Positions 1-11,972 of a stretch of DNA of 64,000 nucleotides are shown piece by piece. The stretch spans positions 26,066 to 90,065 of the forward strand of contig ML769541.1 of assembly GCA_009733575.1 (NCBI GenBank). The letters are read 5' to 3'. The notes under the pieces are model-generated. The model was given only the letters and a program-made list of their open reading frames with translations, ran no database searches and was not told the origin of the DNA. The position numbers and the translations under genes were made by a program. The number at the start of each line of letters is the position of its first letter. Positions within the stretch are counted from its first letter, which is position 1. This stretch comes from Gymnopus androsaceus JB14. Its lineage: Eukaryota; Basidiomycota; Agaricomycetes; Agaricales; Omphalotaceae.

Positions 1-236
1 CTTGCGTTTTAATTCCCACAGCAATACTTAAAATTCCCAGCCTGGCCAGCGCTTGCCAGTGCTGTCAAAAAATAAAATCATATGTTATTTTCCAAATAAG
101 GTAATTTTGCGGCCTCTGGGAGCTTCTGGGAGCCCCTCCTGCATCAGCTGGACCATCTGAGTGCTGGGACACTGGAGCACTGGGAGCTCTGGACAGTTTG
201 CTCAAGCACTGCCCACGTCATACAGGTTTTGCTGAT
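1..236. repeat. TIR element family, copy 1 (left end outside window)
   Basis: This stretch is nearly identical to 897-1146. It ends at 221-236 with TACAGGTTTTGCTGAT, the same right terminus as the complete copy. Its left terminus lies before the window. The interior is rich in short words such as CTGGGAGC and GCCAGCGC. The match to the second copy continues past the element end, through about position 288, so a larger block was duplicated, not only the element. No coding potential is seen. Confidence 0.7.
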
Positions 237-872
237 GACAACATGTACATGTTACTTTTCCTGTGTGCTTACAGTATGCTAGTCTGTCAAGTACGGCTGG
301 CTTTGGGAGACTGCGTCAAAACATCAACCTTCAAGAAATCTCTGTCATCAACTCACTCCAGTGCAAATTACTGGTACAATATCTTCTGGTGTTCTCAGTC
401 ATTCTCTTCAACTGCAATTTTTTCCATCATTCCCTCCAATATCTCAAGCTATCTCAAGCTCTAGTGCCTCAATTTCCTATAGTTTTATTAAAAGCCAATG
501 CAAGTCTACTACATTTGTTGCTCAAAAGTTGGGATAGGTTTAATTGGATTAAGAGAAGAATTAAATGGCCACCAGATCTACTGGTCTAGGTATGTCATGG
601 CTTGCATTCTTTTTATCTACCCTTCTGACTGTCAATGTCTACTACAGATACTTGTGTTGGGTATTGGCGCTTCATTATCTCTGCGGCACCTCAAAATTCT
701 CATTTTCTGACATTGACACTATGCACCAACTAAGCACATTATTAAATTACAAATGATGGAGATGTTTGACGGTGCTTGGATGGTGCATGATAATTACAAG
801 CTACAACAGTCAGTTTTATCATGCTCTAACATTCTTCACTGCAAGGTTGGACTTGGTGCATGTTGTGTACAC

Positions 873-1147
873 CATCAGCAAAACCTGTATTTTGTGTTTT
901 AATTCCCACAGCAATACTTAAAATTCCCAGCACTCCCAGAGCTCCCAGCGCTGGCCAGCGCTTGCCAGTGCTGTCAGAAAAATTAAATCATATGTTATTT
1001 CCAAATAAGGTAATTTTGCGGCCTCTGGGAGCTTCTGGGAGCCCCCTCCTGCATCGGCTGGACCATCTGAGTGCTGGGACGCTGGAGCACTGGGAGCTCT
1101 GGACAGTTTGCTCAAGCACTGCCCACGTCATACAGGTTTTGCTGATG
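873..1147. mobile_element. TIR (MITE-like) element, copy 2, complete
   Basis: The element starts with ATCAGCAAAACCTGTA (874-889) and ends with the exact reverse complement (1131-1146), giving TIRs of at least 16 bp around a 275-bp body. No transposase is encoded, so it would be non-autonomous. The interior matches copy 1 closely. The same termini bracket a diverged interior at 34935-35113. No clear target-site duplication is visible, so the superfamily is unassigned. Confidence 0.7.
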
Positions 1148-1589
1148 ACAACATGTACATGTTACTTTTCCTGTGTGCTTACAGTATGCTAGTCTGTATC
1201 TTTACTGTATATAATGGTAACAATGCATTCATGTTTCAGTGCTCATTATAATAATGTGCAATGTGTACTGAATCAACCTATAAATCCGGTTGATATTCAC
1301 CCAGGGCCCCAGGCCACTTGAACATTCACTAATTTTAGATGGAGATCAACCTACAAATCAGCCAGGTTCAGTATGAAATGCACCCTAGCTTTGTTCAATT
1401 TAATAGGTTGAGGTTTGACCTCTGTAGACTGCACAGTGCAAACATGCAGTATGCAATTTCTGGAGGCTTCTCAAAATGCAGAGATCCCCATTCCAACCAC
1501 CAATCAAGGTTCGGATCTTTCTGTGATGCCGTTTTGATCCAAAAGTTAATCATTCTTAGTTATATCATCAGCAAACTTGAACTGATACA

Positions 1590-1745
1590 CTGATAGTGCT
1601 ATCACACCATAGCACCATAGCATAGCAAGGTCATATCAGAGCTATGCTGCTATGTGCTATGGATCATGATCTGTCACAGTATATTTGAGTCCATAGTACA
1701 TAGCAGTTCATAGCAGTTCATAGTTCTTGCTATAACAGCTATGCA
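1590..1745. repeat. CATAGC/GCTATG palindrome-rich tract
   Basis: Many direct and inverted copies of CATAGCA and TGCTATG lie within about 150 bases, able to fold into several alternative hairpins. It could be a decayed foldback element. It has no coding potential. Confidence 0.5.
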
Positions 1746-1839
1746 ATTATCCAGTTTGCTGATGATGATTTGGAAGATCTCATGAATGATTACATCTTGT
1801 CTGGCAGCTTAGTAACCCTAGCTTTCAGGAGGTGAAAAA

Positions 1840-3420
1840 ACAATTGAACGATTAAAAAACGAAACTCCAACTGTTCCTTTCATCTTTATGTTTCCAGAAA
1901 CTTCCTAATGAGATGTTATGCTCTATTTCGAATCAGCCTGCACAAACAACTTAATAGGACAATACTACACTTGGCCATTGCCTTCCCACTCTTGCTATCA
2001 GTGCTGTTTGCACTCAATGAGACTGGCTCTGTCTTTGGGTGTTATTTAAATCTCGGAATAGATGCTTCAGGTGAAACTCTCTATATTTAGCCTAACATTC
2101 AAGGGGTATGTAGATTTTAAATTTTATATATCATTGATGATTTTTGACCTTAAGACTTTGGGAGACCTCCCCCCCTCCCTCCCCCTGCCTAAAAAGAGGG
2201 AGTTTCACACGATCACAAGGCTTTCGTCACTTCTTGCACATGTTTACTGTGAGAATCTGTAAAAACTCTCAGCTGCATTCTAGACTTTGCCCCACACTCA
2301 TTTTTGTCTCTACTCTTCTCCATGACTTCTACATACTAGTAGACCACATATCCATTTTGTGCTAGCAGCATGACTCAAAAATATGGCAAGTTCAGTGCTT
2401 TCTGTGTATTCTACATCGCTTACTGCTACTTGTAGCATTTTTCCGGCACTCCTCATCACAAAACCAGTTGTCTATAGGCTGTTCTAGAAGGCCTCGGCAA
2501 TTCAGATGATAGTACATGATACATATTAGCCTTGAAGTACCTTCTTTCTCTTTTCCATCAGAATTGCTGCTCCCGGATTGATTTGATTGATGTCAAAAAA
2601 AAAAAAAAAAAACAAAAATGTGGAACATTAGGCACTAAGTACTAAGTGAGTGCTTCTACTGTAACTTGACCATAACCCAAGTCCTAGGGGCCAGGGCTTT
2701 CAAAACAGTCTGAAATTGTACAGAAAACATGTCTTTCATTATATTTAGTATATTTCTAATGGATCTGGCCTGACAGAGCTGTAAAAAGTGCCAAAAAAAT
2801 TTCAACCTTAAGGCCCCGGCAGACCCCCCTCCCCTCATGATATGGGCGCTTAAATTTCCACATACCCCTTGCTAACATTTGTGGCAAAGACTATCTTGTA
2901 CCCCTCTCCCTATCTCATAATGATGTCTCAATTCCGGTTGGAGATAGCGCCCAAGGGAAAAACAACATCGGATATACTGAGTGGGTTTACATCTCCATAC
3001 TCTCAAGCTCTACCTGGACCGTTCAGCCGGTAGCATAAGGGCGGGATGATGAGATTCTTAACTCCATCTATGACTTATCAATTTGCGAGGGATTAAGTAT
3101 CTGAACATCCTTCCCTACTTTATTCTTAGTACACGTTGTGCAATTCAGTCGGCCTTTGTTGCTTCGAGCATGTGCCAAAATTCTGCGCTGTGAGCACAGA
3201 TTTTCTTACCATGGGCATAACTTCGCCTTTTCTCATCAATTTCTCAGTCAATGGCTTGGTGGATCCTGGGATCCCGATGGCATCTCATTTCATCTCGAGT
3301 CAGCGCTCAGCGCTCAGCTCCCGCACCTACGCTCGCCTTCTAATGACCTTCCATAAATTCCTCGGCGCACGATCGACATGATCTCGTCTCGCTGGACTAA
3401 AGGGTTACAGTGCAAGTGCT
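1840..3420 (+). pseudogene. F-box/LRR-type gene relic R1
   Basis: After a splice-like TTTCCAG near 1897 the conceptual translation begins KLPNEM, as at an F-box. It later gives LPTLAISAVC, which resembles the F-box helix common in basidiomycete F-box proteins. Stops and frameshifts follow throughout. The 3' part (about 3180-3400) matches the reverse strand of 25340-25560. The whole block aligns in pieces with the minus strand of 24390-26010, so both are decayed copies of one gene family. A poly(A) run lies at 2597-2614. F-box identity rests on short motifs only. Confidence 0.45.
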
Positions 3421-3690
3421 TGACTGCGAGCTTGATACCGTCGACCCGAGGTTCCGAGGTTCGGATGAACGGATGGGTCAATGCTATTTTTCTTGCATAT
3501 GTGCTTGAGTTGGTCTAATTTCTGAGTGGTCCCCCAAAGCTTCAATCTCATTATGTTGGAAATGAGGGAGCGACGTTAAATCAAGTGATCCTGACTGTAC
3601 GAATTACGAATAAGTGGCAGGCCAGGGAGTTCAGATTATTGCGAAAGTGATATTCCCTGAAAATGCTGTAAAAAATTTGAAGCACGATGA

Positions 3691-3843
3691 CAGCTGTTTA
3701 AAAAAACCTAGGCCATTTCGAATTTTGTTCAAGTAACGTAATCAGTTCAATTCTGGTGGGGCTCGTGGGCGAATGAATAGCAACTGAATAGAGAGCTGTG
3801 TTAAACAAATTTTTGAAGCGGCCTAGGTTTTTTTAAACAGCTG
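3691..3843. mobile_element. MITE-like foldback element, 24-bp TIRs
   Basis: CAGCTGTTTAAAAAAACC begins at 3691 and its reverse complement ends at 3843. The two arms match over 24 bp, through the AGGCC core. The 153-bp element encodes nothing. Flanks show no convincing target-site duplication. Confidence 0.65.
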
Positions 3844-4321
3844 GAACTAGTTAATATACATCATTAGTAGATACTGTACCAGGAACGTCCGGCGCGCTCT
3901 CCCATTCTTCGTGATTGGTTTAAAATACATAATTCCCTGTGAGTCCTCAAACATTGGAAATTCTCCGAAACTTGTGTGAAAAATCTTCACAACTTCCTAG
4001 CTTCTAGCTTCTCCAATTATTTATCAATCTGGAGAATGTTATCCATTTATTCTCTTTGCTGCTCAAGCTTCGATGGACGACGCGTGGAGGGAAGAGGCAG
4101 GGCGCGTGATCAAAGATCATGCCAGTGACGCCACACTAGGTTCTTGTTCCGGGATAAGATGAGGCGTGAGAGTCGGCATTACGCCGATAGGCGCTTATCC
4201 ATCACCGCCGCTCGTCTGCACATATCTCCATAGTTTATTTCTCTCGTTCCCCACCCTCCCATCCCTGGATTCGAGTCATTAAACAGCGTCAATCGGACGT
4301 TCCGGTCTGGTTATCCGCGTG

Positions 4322-4331
4322 TATATAAATA
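4322..4331 (+). promoter_or_regulatory. TATA-like box upstream of the oxidoreductase gene
   Basis: TATATAAATA lies about 120 bases before the ATG at 4450, a reasonable core-promoter distance for a fungal gene. It is inferred from sequence and position only. Confidence 0.4.
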
Positions 4332-4340
4332 TATAGTGAG

Positions 4341-4379
4341 TTTTTGCCCACCCACGCGGGGCCAAGCCCCAGCCAAACC
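4341..4379. repeat. 39-bp dispersed repeat, copy 1
   Basis: A GC-rich segment containing GCCCACCCACGCGGG and AAGCCCCAGCCAAACC recurs almost exactly at 43494-43532, far away and next to unrelated genes. It is probably a fragment of a transposon end. Here it lies in the presumed 5' leader of the oxidoreductase gene. Confidence 0.55.
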
Positions 4380-4449
4380 TCGTCGACTGCTTTTCCTTAT
4401 CAATTGCCATTCTCTAGACCTTAGCCGACTTATCCTATCCTCCACTATC

Positions 4450-6231
4450 ATGGCCTCAATCCATCCAATGGTTCTACGCTGGGGTATAATATCCACCGGC
4501 TCAATTGCTGCTCAATTCTCGACAGTACGTGCCTTGTAGCTGGCGTTCGAACTGTAGCTTACGATAATACAGGATCTTCTTATCGATCCAAAGACGTAGG
4601 TATTTGCGTACTATCTCAACTCCCTCTCTAAGAATTACGGTTTACTTTTATAATCGACCCTAATAATGCGGACGGTTTAACAGCCGAAACGTACATGATA
4701 TAACGCACAAAATCACCGCCGTAGGCTCGCGTACACTTCCAAAAGCACAAGAATTCATCGATACTGTCCTTGGGGGTGACAAGAGTATTAAGGCCTATGG
4801 GGATTACGAGGAAATTTGGAAGGACGATGTGAGTCTTTTCATCGCTACATCCGCTTGTATTCCTTGAGCTGCTGATATCCATTGCCTCTACATAGGAAGT
4901 AGACGTCATTTACATCGGCACGCCTCACACCCATCATTACTCCCCCTCCTACTCCGCCCTAAACTTCGGAAAAAAACACGTCTTGTGTGAAAAACCGGTC
5001 ACATCCAACCTCGCTGAACTCCAATACCTTATTAAGTATGTGTTTCCTGTGGGCGGGGTACGCTTGAATAATCAATTTGTTAATTAGACCAGCGAAATTG
5101 AATGGGCTATTCTTCATGGAGGCGATGTGGACAAGGTTTTTACCACTGAGTCTGGAGGTTAAGAAGATTTCCGACGGCTTGGATGGAGATTGGGATTTAG
5201 GTCTTCCGCTAAGTGTACATGCGGATTTGTCGGGGGATTTCAATATCCATAGTGAGTGATTCGTTTTCTTTTGCTCTCTTACTATCATGCAGCATTTCTA
5301 ATACCAGAGGTTGCAGATATCCCGAAAACGCACAGGATCCTAGATCCGGTGTTAGGTGGAGGCGCTTTGTTGGATCTGTGGGTACTAGTACCGTTTACCA
5401 TTGTGTACTTAATTAATACACCATTTCCTAGCGGTCCCTACCCTCTCGTCTGGGTAAGTACATCTTCCTCGCCACACAGTCTTTACAGTCTTATCTCCCT
5501 GCGCCTCCTTCTCTTCCCATGTTTCCCCTCTCCCTGTACCCCGCCCCTTCCAACCCTCTTCCAACTAGACGATCATGGCATTATATGAACACCCTGCATT
5601 CGTAAATACTAACAACGACGGCATAAGCGTCAAAGGAAGTATGCTAAAGACTTTGCCTTCTTTAGGCGGCGTTGACTGTAATACTTCGTTTGTACTCAAC
5701 TTCCAATCCAAACCCTCTAGCTCGACTCCCTCGCGATTTGCAGCCCAAGCTACCCTAAGCTGCAGTATAAATACCGAATCCCTTGATCCTGGTGTTACTA
5801 TTCGGTATGAAAGAGGGATGATCAAGGTGGCTGCGCCGATATACGTACCGAAAAGTTTTAGTGTGGTGCAATATGACGGGGAGAAAAAGATCGTGAAGGA
5901 AGAGAAAAGGGAGTTTGAATATGTGGGACGGTGAGTACAACCAACTTGGCTTGGACTCTGTGGGTTCTGGGGTGGAGCTGACCACGTTCTATGGATGCAG
6001 AGGCATGCACTACCAAGCCGACGAAGTAGCTCGATGCATTCGAGATGGAAAGACGGAGAGTAGCCTTTGGGGACATGAGAAGAGCTTGTTTGAGATGTGG
6101 GTGTTTGATGAGGTTTGTCGTCCTTTCTCTTGCTCTTCGACTGAGACTGTGTGCTGACGGACTGGGTTTTCAATAGGTTCGCTAAACAAGGAGAATATGA
6201 ATTTCCTCCTGGTGTTGAGAAGGTCACCTAA
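4450..6231 (+). CDS. Gfo/Idh/MocA oxidoreductase (dihydrodiol/D-xylose dehydrogenase-like)
   Basis: A cytosolic NAD(P)-dependent dehydrogenase of the Gfo/Idh/MocA family, closest in motif to trans-1,2-dihydrobenzenediol or D-xylose dehydrogenases. About nine exons were traced: 4450-4524, 4573-4595, 4684-4828, 4896-5035, 5088-about 5250, about 5308-5377, 5432-5453, 5569-5930 and 6001-6112, with a last exon from 6177. The nucleotide-binding start reads LRWGIISTGSIA; the catalytic-region motif is HVLCEKPV, followed by MEAMWTRFLP and LGGGALLDLGPYPLVW. After the last intron the frame reads VR and hits TAA at 6183-6185. Removing one T gives a family-like tail (KQGEYEFPPGVEKV) ending at 6231. Either the protein ends about 15 residues early or there is a one-base sequence error. 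The substrate cannot be fixed from sequence. Confidence 0.85.
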
Positions 6232-6742
6232 TAATCTTCCTAACTTGCATGTAAATCGAGTCGGTTGATTGTATTCATACCGTGTACAATATCTATGTAG
6301 TACTTATGGAAATTGCTTTTGTTTTCGTTCCAGCAATTCTGAAGCGGCAAAAATCACTGGGCGATTGATTGTCTTAGACCCTTCTCCTCGAACACGCAAT
6401 GCCATGTATAAGATAAGCGAGAGAGTAGGAGTAGTTTGAGTGTCAGAGTACTTAACAGACCAATATACTTATGTAACTTCGGGAATAAAACCACGAGCCA
6501 GAGTACAAGCACTGTGAATAGGCATCTAAGAAAGACCATTGGCAGATTCAATCCTCATTCAACATTGTACCATTTGGCGACAACTATTATAGACGCTGTC
6601 CTGACCACCTTCACGATTTCAAGCCAAGCAGATACAATATTTTTTCCGAGAGCAGTGTAATATCGACTCATATAAAGTACCACAGCTTTGGATTATTCAA
6701 CTTCGAAGAATATCCTACCCCCAATCCAGTCCAGGTCTGACT

Positions 6743-7933
6743 CTATGATTCAAACGTGAAGCTGGCGCCAACCTACAAGACGAGCAATTGTTTGGTTAGC
6801 GAAAACACCGTCATGCAAGTTGTAAGTGCAAGACTGACCTTGTGCGCAGGACCACTTGGAGATGCCTGGTTGAGCTTTTGGGTGTCGACAGCAAGACCAA
6901 GACCGAGCTTCACGCCTGGGCGGAGAGCCTGGGTGTAGCCTGTAAACGAGAACGCAGACGGGTGGTCAGGGACTAAGGAAGGATAGGTGGATGGATTTCA
7001 CGTACCGAGAGCAATAACACCGACGTTGTTGATCTTGGCTTTAACGAACGCAGCGGGGTCAAGGTAACTGAAATTCAAATTAGACCCGATCGAAGAGACG
7101 GAAAGCAGGGAAGGACGAAAGGTACTAACACCTTGGTACCAACTTCAAGCGCAACACCACCAGTTGTAGCCTTGGAGTCGTAGACAGCCTTGGCACCAGC
7201 TTCGACGTCGGGGCTAACTCTGTGGTAGTAGCTAGCGGAGAAGGTCCTCAAGTTGTTCGAGAGCATGGAGGGTGATGGCGTATTCAGGAGCGTTGTAGCC
7301 AAGAGCAGCGGCGTAGCGGGTGATGTTGCCTTCGGTGACGTTGTATGCGGTTTCACCACCAAGTAGGAATCCGTCACGTCCGACGACAGCGTCAGCAGTG
7401 AAAGTGGGGCCCTACGGAGTGAAAAAAATAAGCCCTACAGAAGGAAAGAAAGAAAAAGTCAACTTACCTTGAACACATCAAGCGCAGCTCTCGTATGAAG
7501 CCCAGACTGCTTGAAGGCAGCATTAATAGCCGCAGTCTTGGTTCCCTTCTCCGGAGCAAGCGAAGACAATATATCAACTTTCAAGCCCTTTGCAATCTGA
7601 TTCTCAAGCTCAATCTGACTTCTCAACACGTTCGAGGTCGTCCAAGTGTTGGTAAGAGCAGCGCCGTGCTTCTTGTTGGTGTACTTGGCCTCGAGGTCAC
7701 CAACAACGAGACCTCCAGTGTTGTTTCCTGCAACTTTGAAAGTTACGTCGTTGGCTTTGGTTTTGATTTCCAAAGTGTTGGCATTGAAGGGTAGTCTTTG
7801 CCGAGAAGGTCATTGGATGATTTTCCGAGATCCTAGTAAAGTAAGAGAATTCGCGTGAGTGTGCATGAATTATAGGCAGGTTTTCTAAAAAGTTTACCTT
7901 CCAGGATGGGGGAACGGGCTGAGGGAGAGACAT
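6743..7933 (-). CDS. POR1: Mitochondrial outer-membrane porin (VDAC)
   Basis: A beta-barrel voltage-dependent anion channel for metabolite exchange across the mitochondrial outer membrane. The start at 7933 gives MSLPQPVPPSWKDLGKS, the expected amphipathic N-terminal helix. Next come EIKTKANDVTFKVAG, GLKVDILSSLAPEKGTK and FSASYYHRVSPDVEAG, and the C-terminal strands LRPGVKLGLGLAVDTQKL and VGASFTFES. The length, near 290 residues, is normal. The last intron (about 6774-6838) is clear. Within the exon near 7258 the frame changes between ITLHAL and NNLRTFSAS; deleting one base restores it. In a conserved, usually single-copy gene this is best read as a sequence error. The tail-to-tail neighbour is the oxidoreductase gene. 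Confidence 0.92.
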
Positions 7934-8300
7934 GATGGTGGTGAAGAAAGAAAACAATTTCGTCAGTCGCGCTCGGCTCGTGTCAAATCGGAAGCCTCCG
8001 GGACAGTTGCACGTTCTTTCCCCAAACTTTGATTTGAAGTTCCATCCGATCTGTCGTGCTAAGTACGTCGCCATTCAGCACGTTTTCCAGTGATGATAAT
8101 ATCCAATATCATTGTCCTGTGGATGAGGGTATATTATATCATACACGGTCTTGAGCACTGTACAAAACAAACTATGCAAGAATTTCACAAAACAATATAC
8201 AGCATTCAAAAGTATACAACGAGCGTGAATCAAGGAAGGTCTGTAAAATGTTCGTCAATAATCCGTAATGAAGGAGAATGCCTTTTCAAAAGTCCAGCAC

Positions 8301-10716
8301 TCAAACTAGTGCGGCCATGATCAACAAGGCGGCGAGCGCAGAGGTTATAATCCCACTGTCCACAACAGTCTTAATAGAACCAGCTTGATGAACTAGTGGT
8401 GGTAGCCTTGGGGCTACTGCTACTGCTAGTACTTGGACTAGTGCTATTGCCAGCGTTCACTGTCTGATTAGCAGCAGGAGCCATCGACGTCCCATCCGCT
8501 GAGGTGAAATTTGAGTAGGCAATAATTTTGTTGTTTGAATCAAATGCAGCGACTTGATAGAATGTGTAGCTCGTGTCAGAGTCAGAAACACTGATCGCTG
8601 TCTCGAAACCACCTCGGGAAGTGTTGGAAAGCGGAATGGCGAGCTGCGGAGACCCAGCAGTAGATCCTGACAATTGCCAGGTGGCGACCTCTGTGGCGCC
8701 ATTCCATGATGTGTAAACGGTAGTAGAGCTGTTGGCGTCGACGAAGACGGAGGGTAGAGTGTTTGGTGTGGCAGTCCAGTTGAAGTGGTATGCTCGGTCT
8801 AGGATTAAAATATCTATCAGAAACCAGTTCTGCGTACAAGTATAAACTTACAGCTCTGAACATCGCCTACACCGAATTCAACAACATACAAGAATTGGCC
8901 ATTCGCATCGTATTCAGAAAACCACGGGTTTTGTCCCCAGCTAAAAGCGATTTTAATTGAACCTGCGATGAGAAAATTGAACAGTAAACATACCCAATGA
9001 GCGTGTTACCTGAGTCCAAGGTGTGCACATTTCCCTGTGACTCGGTTACACTGATGTTGTATGGGATCCATTGGTTGGCAAGCGAGACCGAGTTATTGGT
9101 CGCGTCAAAGTCCAACAAGAGGCCACGCGAATTTGTGCTGTCTAATTCCCAAGAAGTACCCTCGTTGTCGAAGAGACTAGCATACGTAGAGAAAAAATGA
9201 GTACTTCCAGTGGATATAGAAGAAAGGTAGTACCTGATTTGAGTTTGATTCGATGCCCATCTGTAACTGGATTAAGAAAATGGGAATCAGAATCGAGAAA
9301 CGGAGAGGGGCCACCTTGCATCATGTTGCCATGAAAATATAGTGTTGTCGCCCTGAAAAATGGAAGAATTCTTGCCTACAGTTGTTCCATTTGGTCAGGA
9401 CATGACATGAGCGGGTGTTTTGATAGGTCCACATACCTCCTATGGTCCAGATGATATTCCCGTCAGGTCCGATATAGAACAAAGTATGACAGTGGCGGCT
9501 TGAAATGAGGTAGTTCCCAAAGTTGTCTTTGTTAACCGCATTAATATGCTACTTACCACGAGTCAGAAACGAATACACAGAATGGTTTGAAACTCACAAA
9601 GAAATCCCAGGCATTGTTGGCTGCTGTACCAGTCGTTCCCGGAGCTGCATAACAGCTATTAACGTCAACCCAATCACTTGCTATCCATGTAAAAAGCGCG
9701 TCGCCTATGAAACAGATGAGATAATACCACAGAAACGCTTGAACCAGACTAGAACCTACCAGTCTCAGGATCAATCTCTTGGAAAGCACTGTCTAGTAGC
9801 CATCCATCTGATATATTGTACAACGAAAGATCCCAAGTCTTCGCCTGGTACGCGGTGATTAGAGCAGTGTTGTTCTCTGTTATAACAACCTGTTTTCTGC
9901 TCGTCAAAAGATGGGTTAGGTTCAAGATGAGGATCTAGTACTCACGTCGTGGAAGTCAGCGAGAGAGCCATTGAGATTGGCGGTACTAATGGGATGTCGT
10001 TTAGCTCTCTGAGAAAAAAAATACAGGAGGAGCTTACAAGTTGGCGATAATCTCATACTGGTTGTTCAATATTAAATCATAGCCGGATCCCGTACCAGAG
10101 GCGGTGATCTCTCCAGTCCACAAAAGCTGTCGGGGGAGGATTTTAATCCTAAGAGATGGTTCACAGACACGACGTAAAACGTACAATGACCGGCTCATTC
10201 TTGTAAGTGGAGACCCTGAAGGTTGCTGTTTGGCCATACCTACAGATGGTAAGCGTGAAGCCCCAAGATCTGAAATATTGTCGACTCACTGAGTTCCATC
10301 CCATATCAAATCACCAGTTTTTTCGTAGATGAGCGCGCCCTGTGAGTTCACATTCGTACCTGATCGTCATACACGTTTTCATTAGAATAATGACCTATTG
10401 CACCTGTTTAATTACCTACCTCGAGGCGCTATGAAGACGAGTCCTGGTTCAATTTGTCCTGCAGTACTTTCATTATATGGAACGACAAAATTCCACATTG
10501 CACTGGATGCCCAAAAGTCAGATATGTATGGTAAAAGCAAGAAAGAACGACGCACGGTGTTGAAGAGCTCGAGAAGAAAGTTTGGAATGGACCCAAACCT
10601 AGCGCACCAGTCGAGTAATCATTACTTTCGTACATGACCTCATCGGCCAGAACATTCCAGGGCGTGAGCAATGCAAGAAGCCATAGACAAGAGAAGGGGA
10701 TCCGTTGTAGATGCAT
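8301..10716 (-). CDS. Secreted arylsulfotransferase-like protein, probable GPI anchor
   Basis: The start at 10716 gives a clear signal peptide (MHLQRIPFSCLWLLALLTP, cleavage near VLA-D). The body, spread over about ten short exons, carries motifs of the fungal arylsulfotransferase (ASST) family: LYNISDGWLLDSAFQEID, HCHTLFYIGPDGNIIWTIGG and FSWQHDARWH. The C-terminus is Ser/Thr-rich (TSPSTSSSSSPKATTTSS), followed by a hydrophobic tail (SGIITSALAALLIMAALV) typical of GPI-anchored proteins. The Ser/Thr frame stops at 8371, and the hydrophobic tail, ending at 8301, is one base out of frame near 8390; a one-base insertion or a 40-nt intron would join them. Bacterial ASSTs move sulfate between phenols; the fungal substrate is unknown. 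Confidence 0.78.
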
Positions 10717-11972
10717 GGTGGGGGACCAGCTTTTTTCGTTGTGTGGGTGGGGAGGAGATCAAAAGGAACCAAAGAGCAGGCACTACCGAGTTATAACGGT
10801 CTCATTAACCACATACGTGATGAATTTCACAGCATACGTAGTGCATTTTAGGTTTCCGGGATCGATCTTCTCTTTCTCACCTGATTCTGTGGAGACCGTG
10901 CACATGCCGACATGCGCATTAATCCCTGCGATAGCTACTACGTAGAGCCTGCAGAATGCGGCCCTGCACCTACGGCTACCAGGATGCGGTCGGAACTGAT
11001 GCATGTCTCGACGCACCGTAGGTGTTTTCATCCGGCCGCATCGCACTTTGGAAGCATGTTTAGCTGTGGGTAAATATAGCACTCGCCACTTTGTTGCCAC
11101 TGGTAACTTTTTTCGAATACCTTGAGTATGAATATGAGATATTCCAGTCTTTCCATTGACTGGTTTCTTAGATTTTCCGGGTACATTCAGGATCCGTGTG
11201 CGGTAGTTACACGGACATCAATTCCGCAGCTGCGAGGGAGGATTTAACACGCGGATTTAGAAAAAATCGCTGAGCGAATTCGCACTGAAATATTTGATAA
11301 GCACAGATGATATCGCTGATCACGTGATAGTTCACGCATGTGGCTATCGGAGTCACGTGTAATTCAGTGCGGAATCGCTCAGCGAATTTTTTCTAATCGT
11401 GTGTAAGGAATAACCGTACGGCCATGGAGGGAAGGAGCAACTTATTTATAAATTGAAATTGAATTCAATTGACGGCTCGTGTCTTCTTGAATTCCTTCTC
11501 CAAGCATTCTTTAAAATTAGCTTGGTGACCAGTCCCTCTATGTATATGAGGTTGCAGTATGAGTAACCTCTATCGAGGGTTTAGCAGCCAAGCTACGTTA
11601 AAGTCATTTATTAGCCCTAAGCTAAAACATAATACGTGAAAACCCATGAACATGTATGTACCCGTGGTCGCAAGTACATACCCTGAACGTGAAAATGCGT
11701 GAAAAAAAATAAACTCGTAGCAACATCGGATTCGGGAGCTATCCACAAGGTATCATGAGCATGAGATGGAGAGAGAGAGAGAGAGAAGAGAGCAATCGAT
11801 AGCAAAAGCAATGAGATAAAATAGCAAGAAGTGTGACAGAGGAAACTAAGGAGAATAAACAATTGGGAATGCAAATGCAGAGAGAGCAAATGAGTAGATG
11901 GAAACAAGATGGAAATATAAAGAAAAATGGATAGATGGATAGATGGATAAATGTCTGGTAGATAAATTCAAG
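10717..11972. other. Intergenic region between ASST-like and kinase genes
   Basis: No supported gene. It holds the ASST-like promoter side, a foldback element at 11246-11406, a GA-rich microsatellite (about 11767-11790), a GATA/GATG microsatellite (about 11924-11950) and the 3' flank of the kinase gene. Open frames here are low-complexity and not conserved in look. Confidence 0.5.
11246..11406. mobile_element. MITE-like foldback element with ~40-bp imperfect TIRs
   Basis: The left arm (about 11246-11292) contains GATTTAGAAAAAATCGCTGA and GCGAATTCGCACTGAA. The right arm (about 11362-11406) is its imperfect reverse complement, with only a few mismatches and small indels. The central 70 bases hold two CACGTG boxes. 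The element has no coding potential. The flanks carry TTA/TAA, so a TA-type target duplication is possible but not certain. Confidence 0.65.

Noticed and set aside
11617..11907. 96-codon minus-strand frame rich in Ser/Leu/Phe
   Set aside because: It lies in GA and GATA microsatellite DNA downstream of the kinase gene and looks like a low-complexity artefact.
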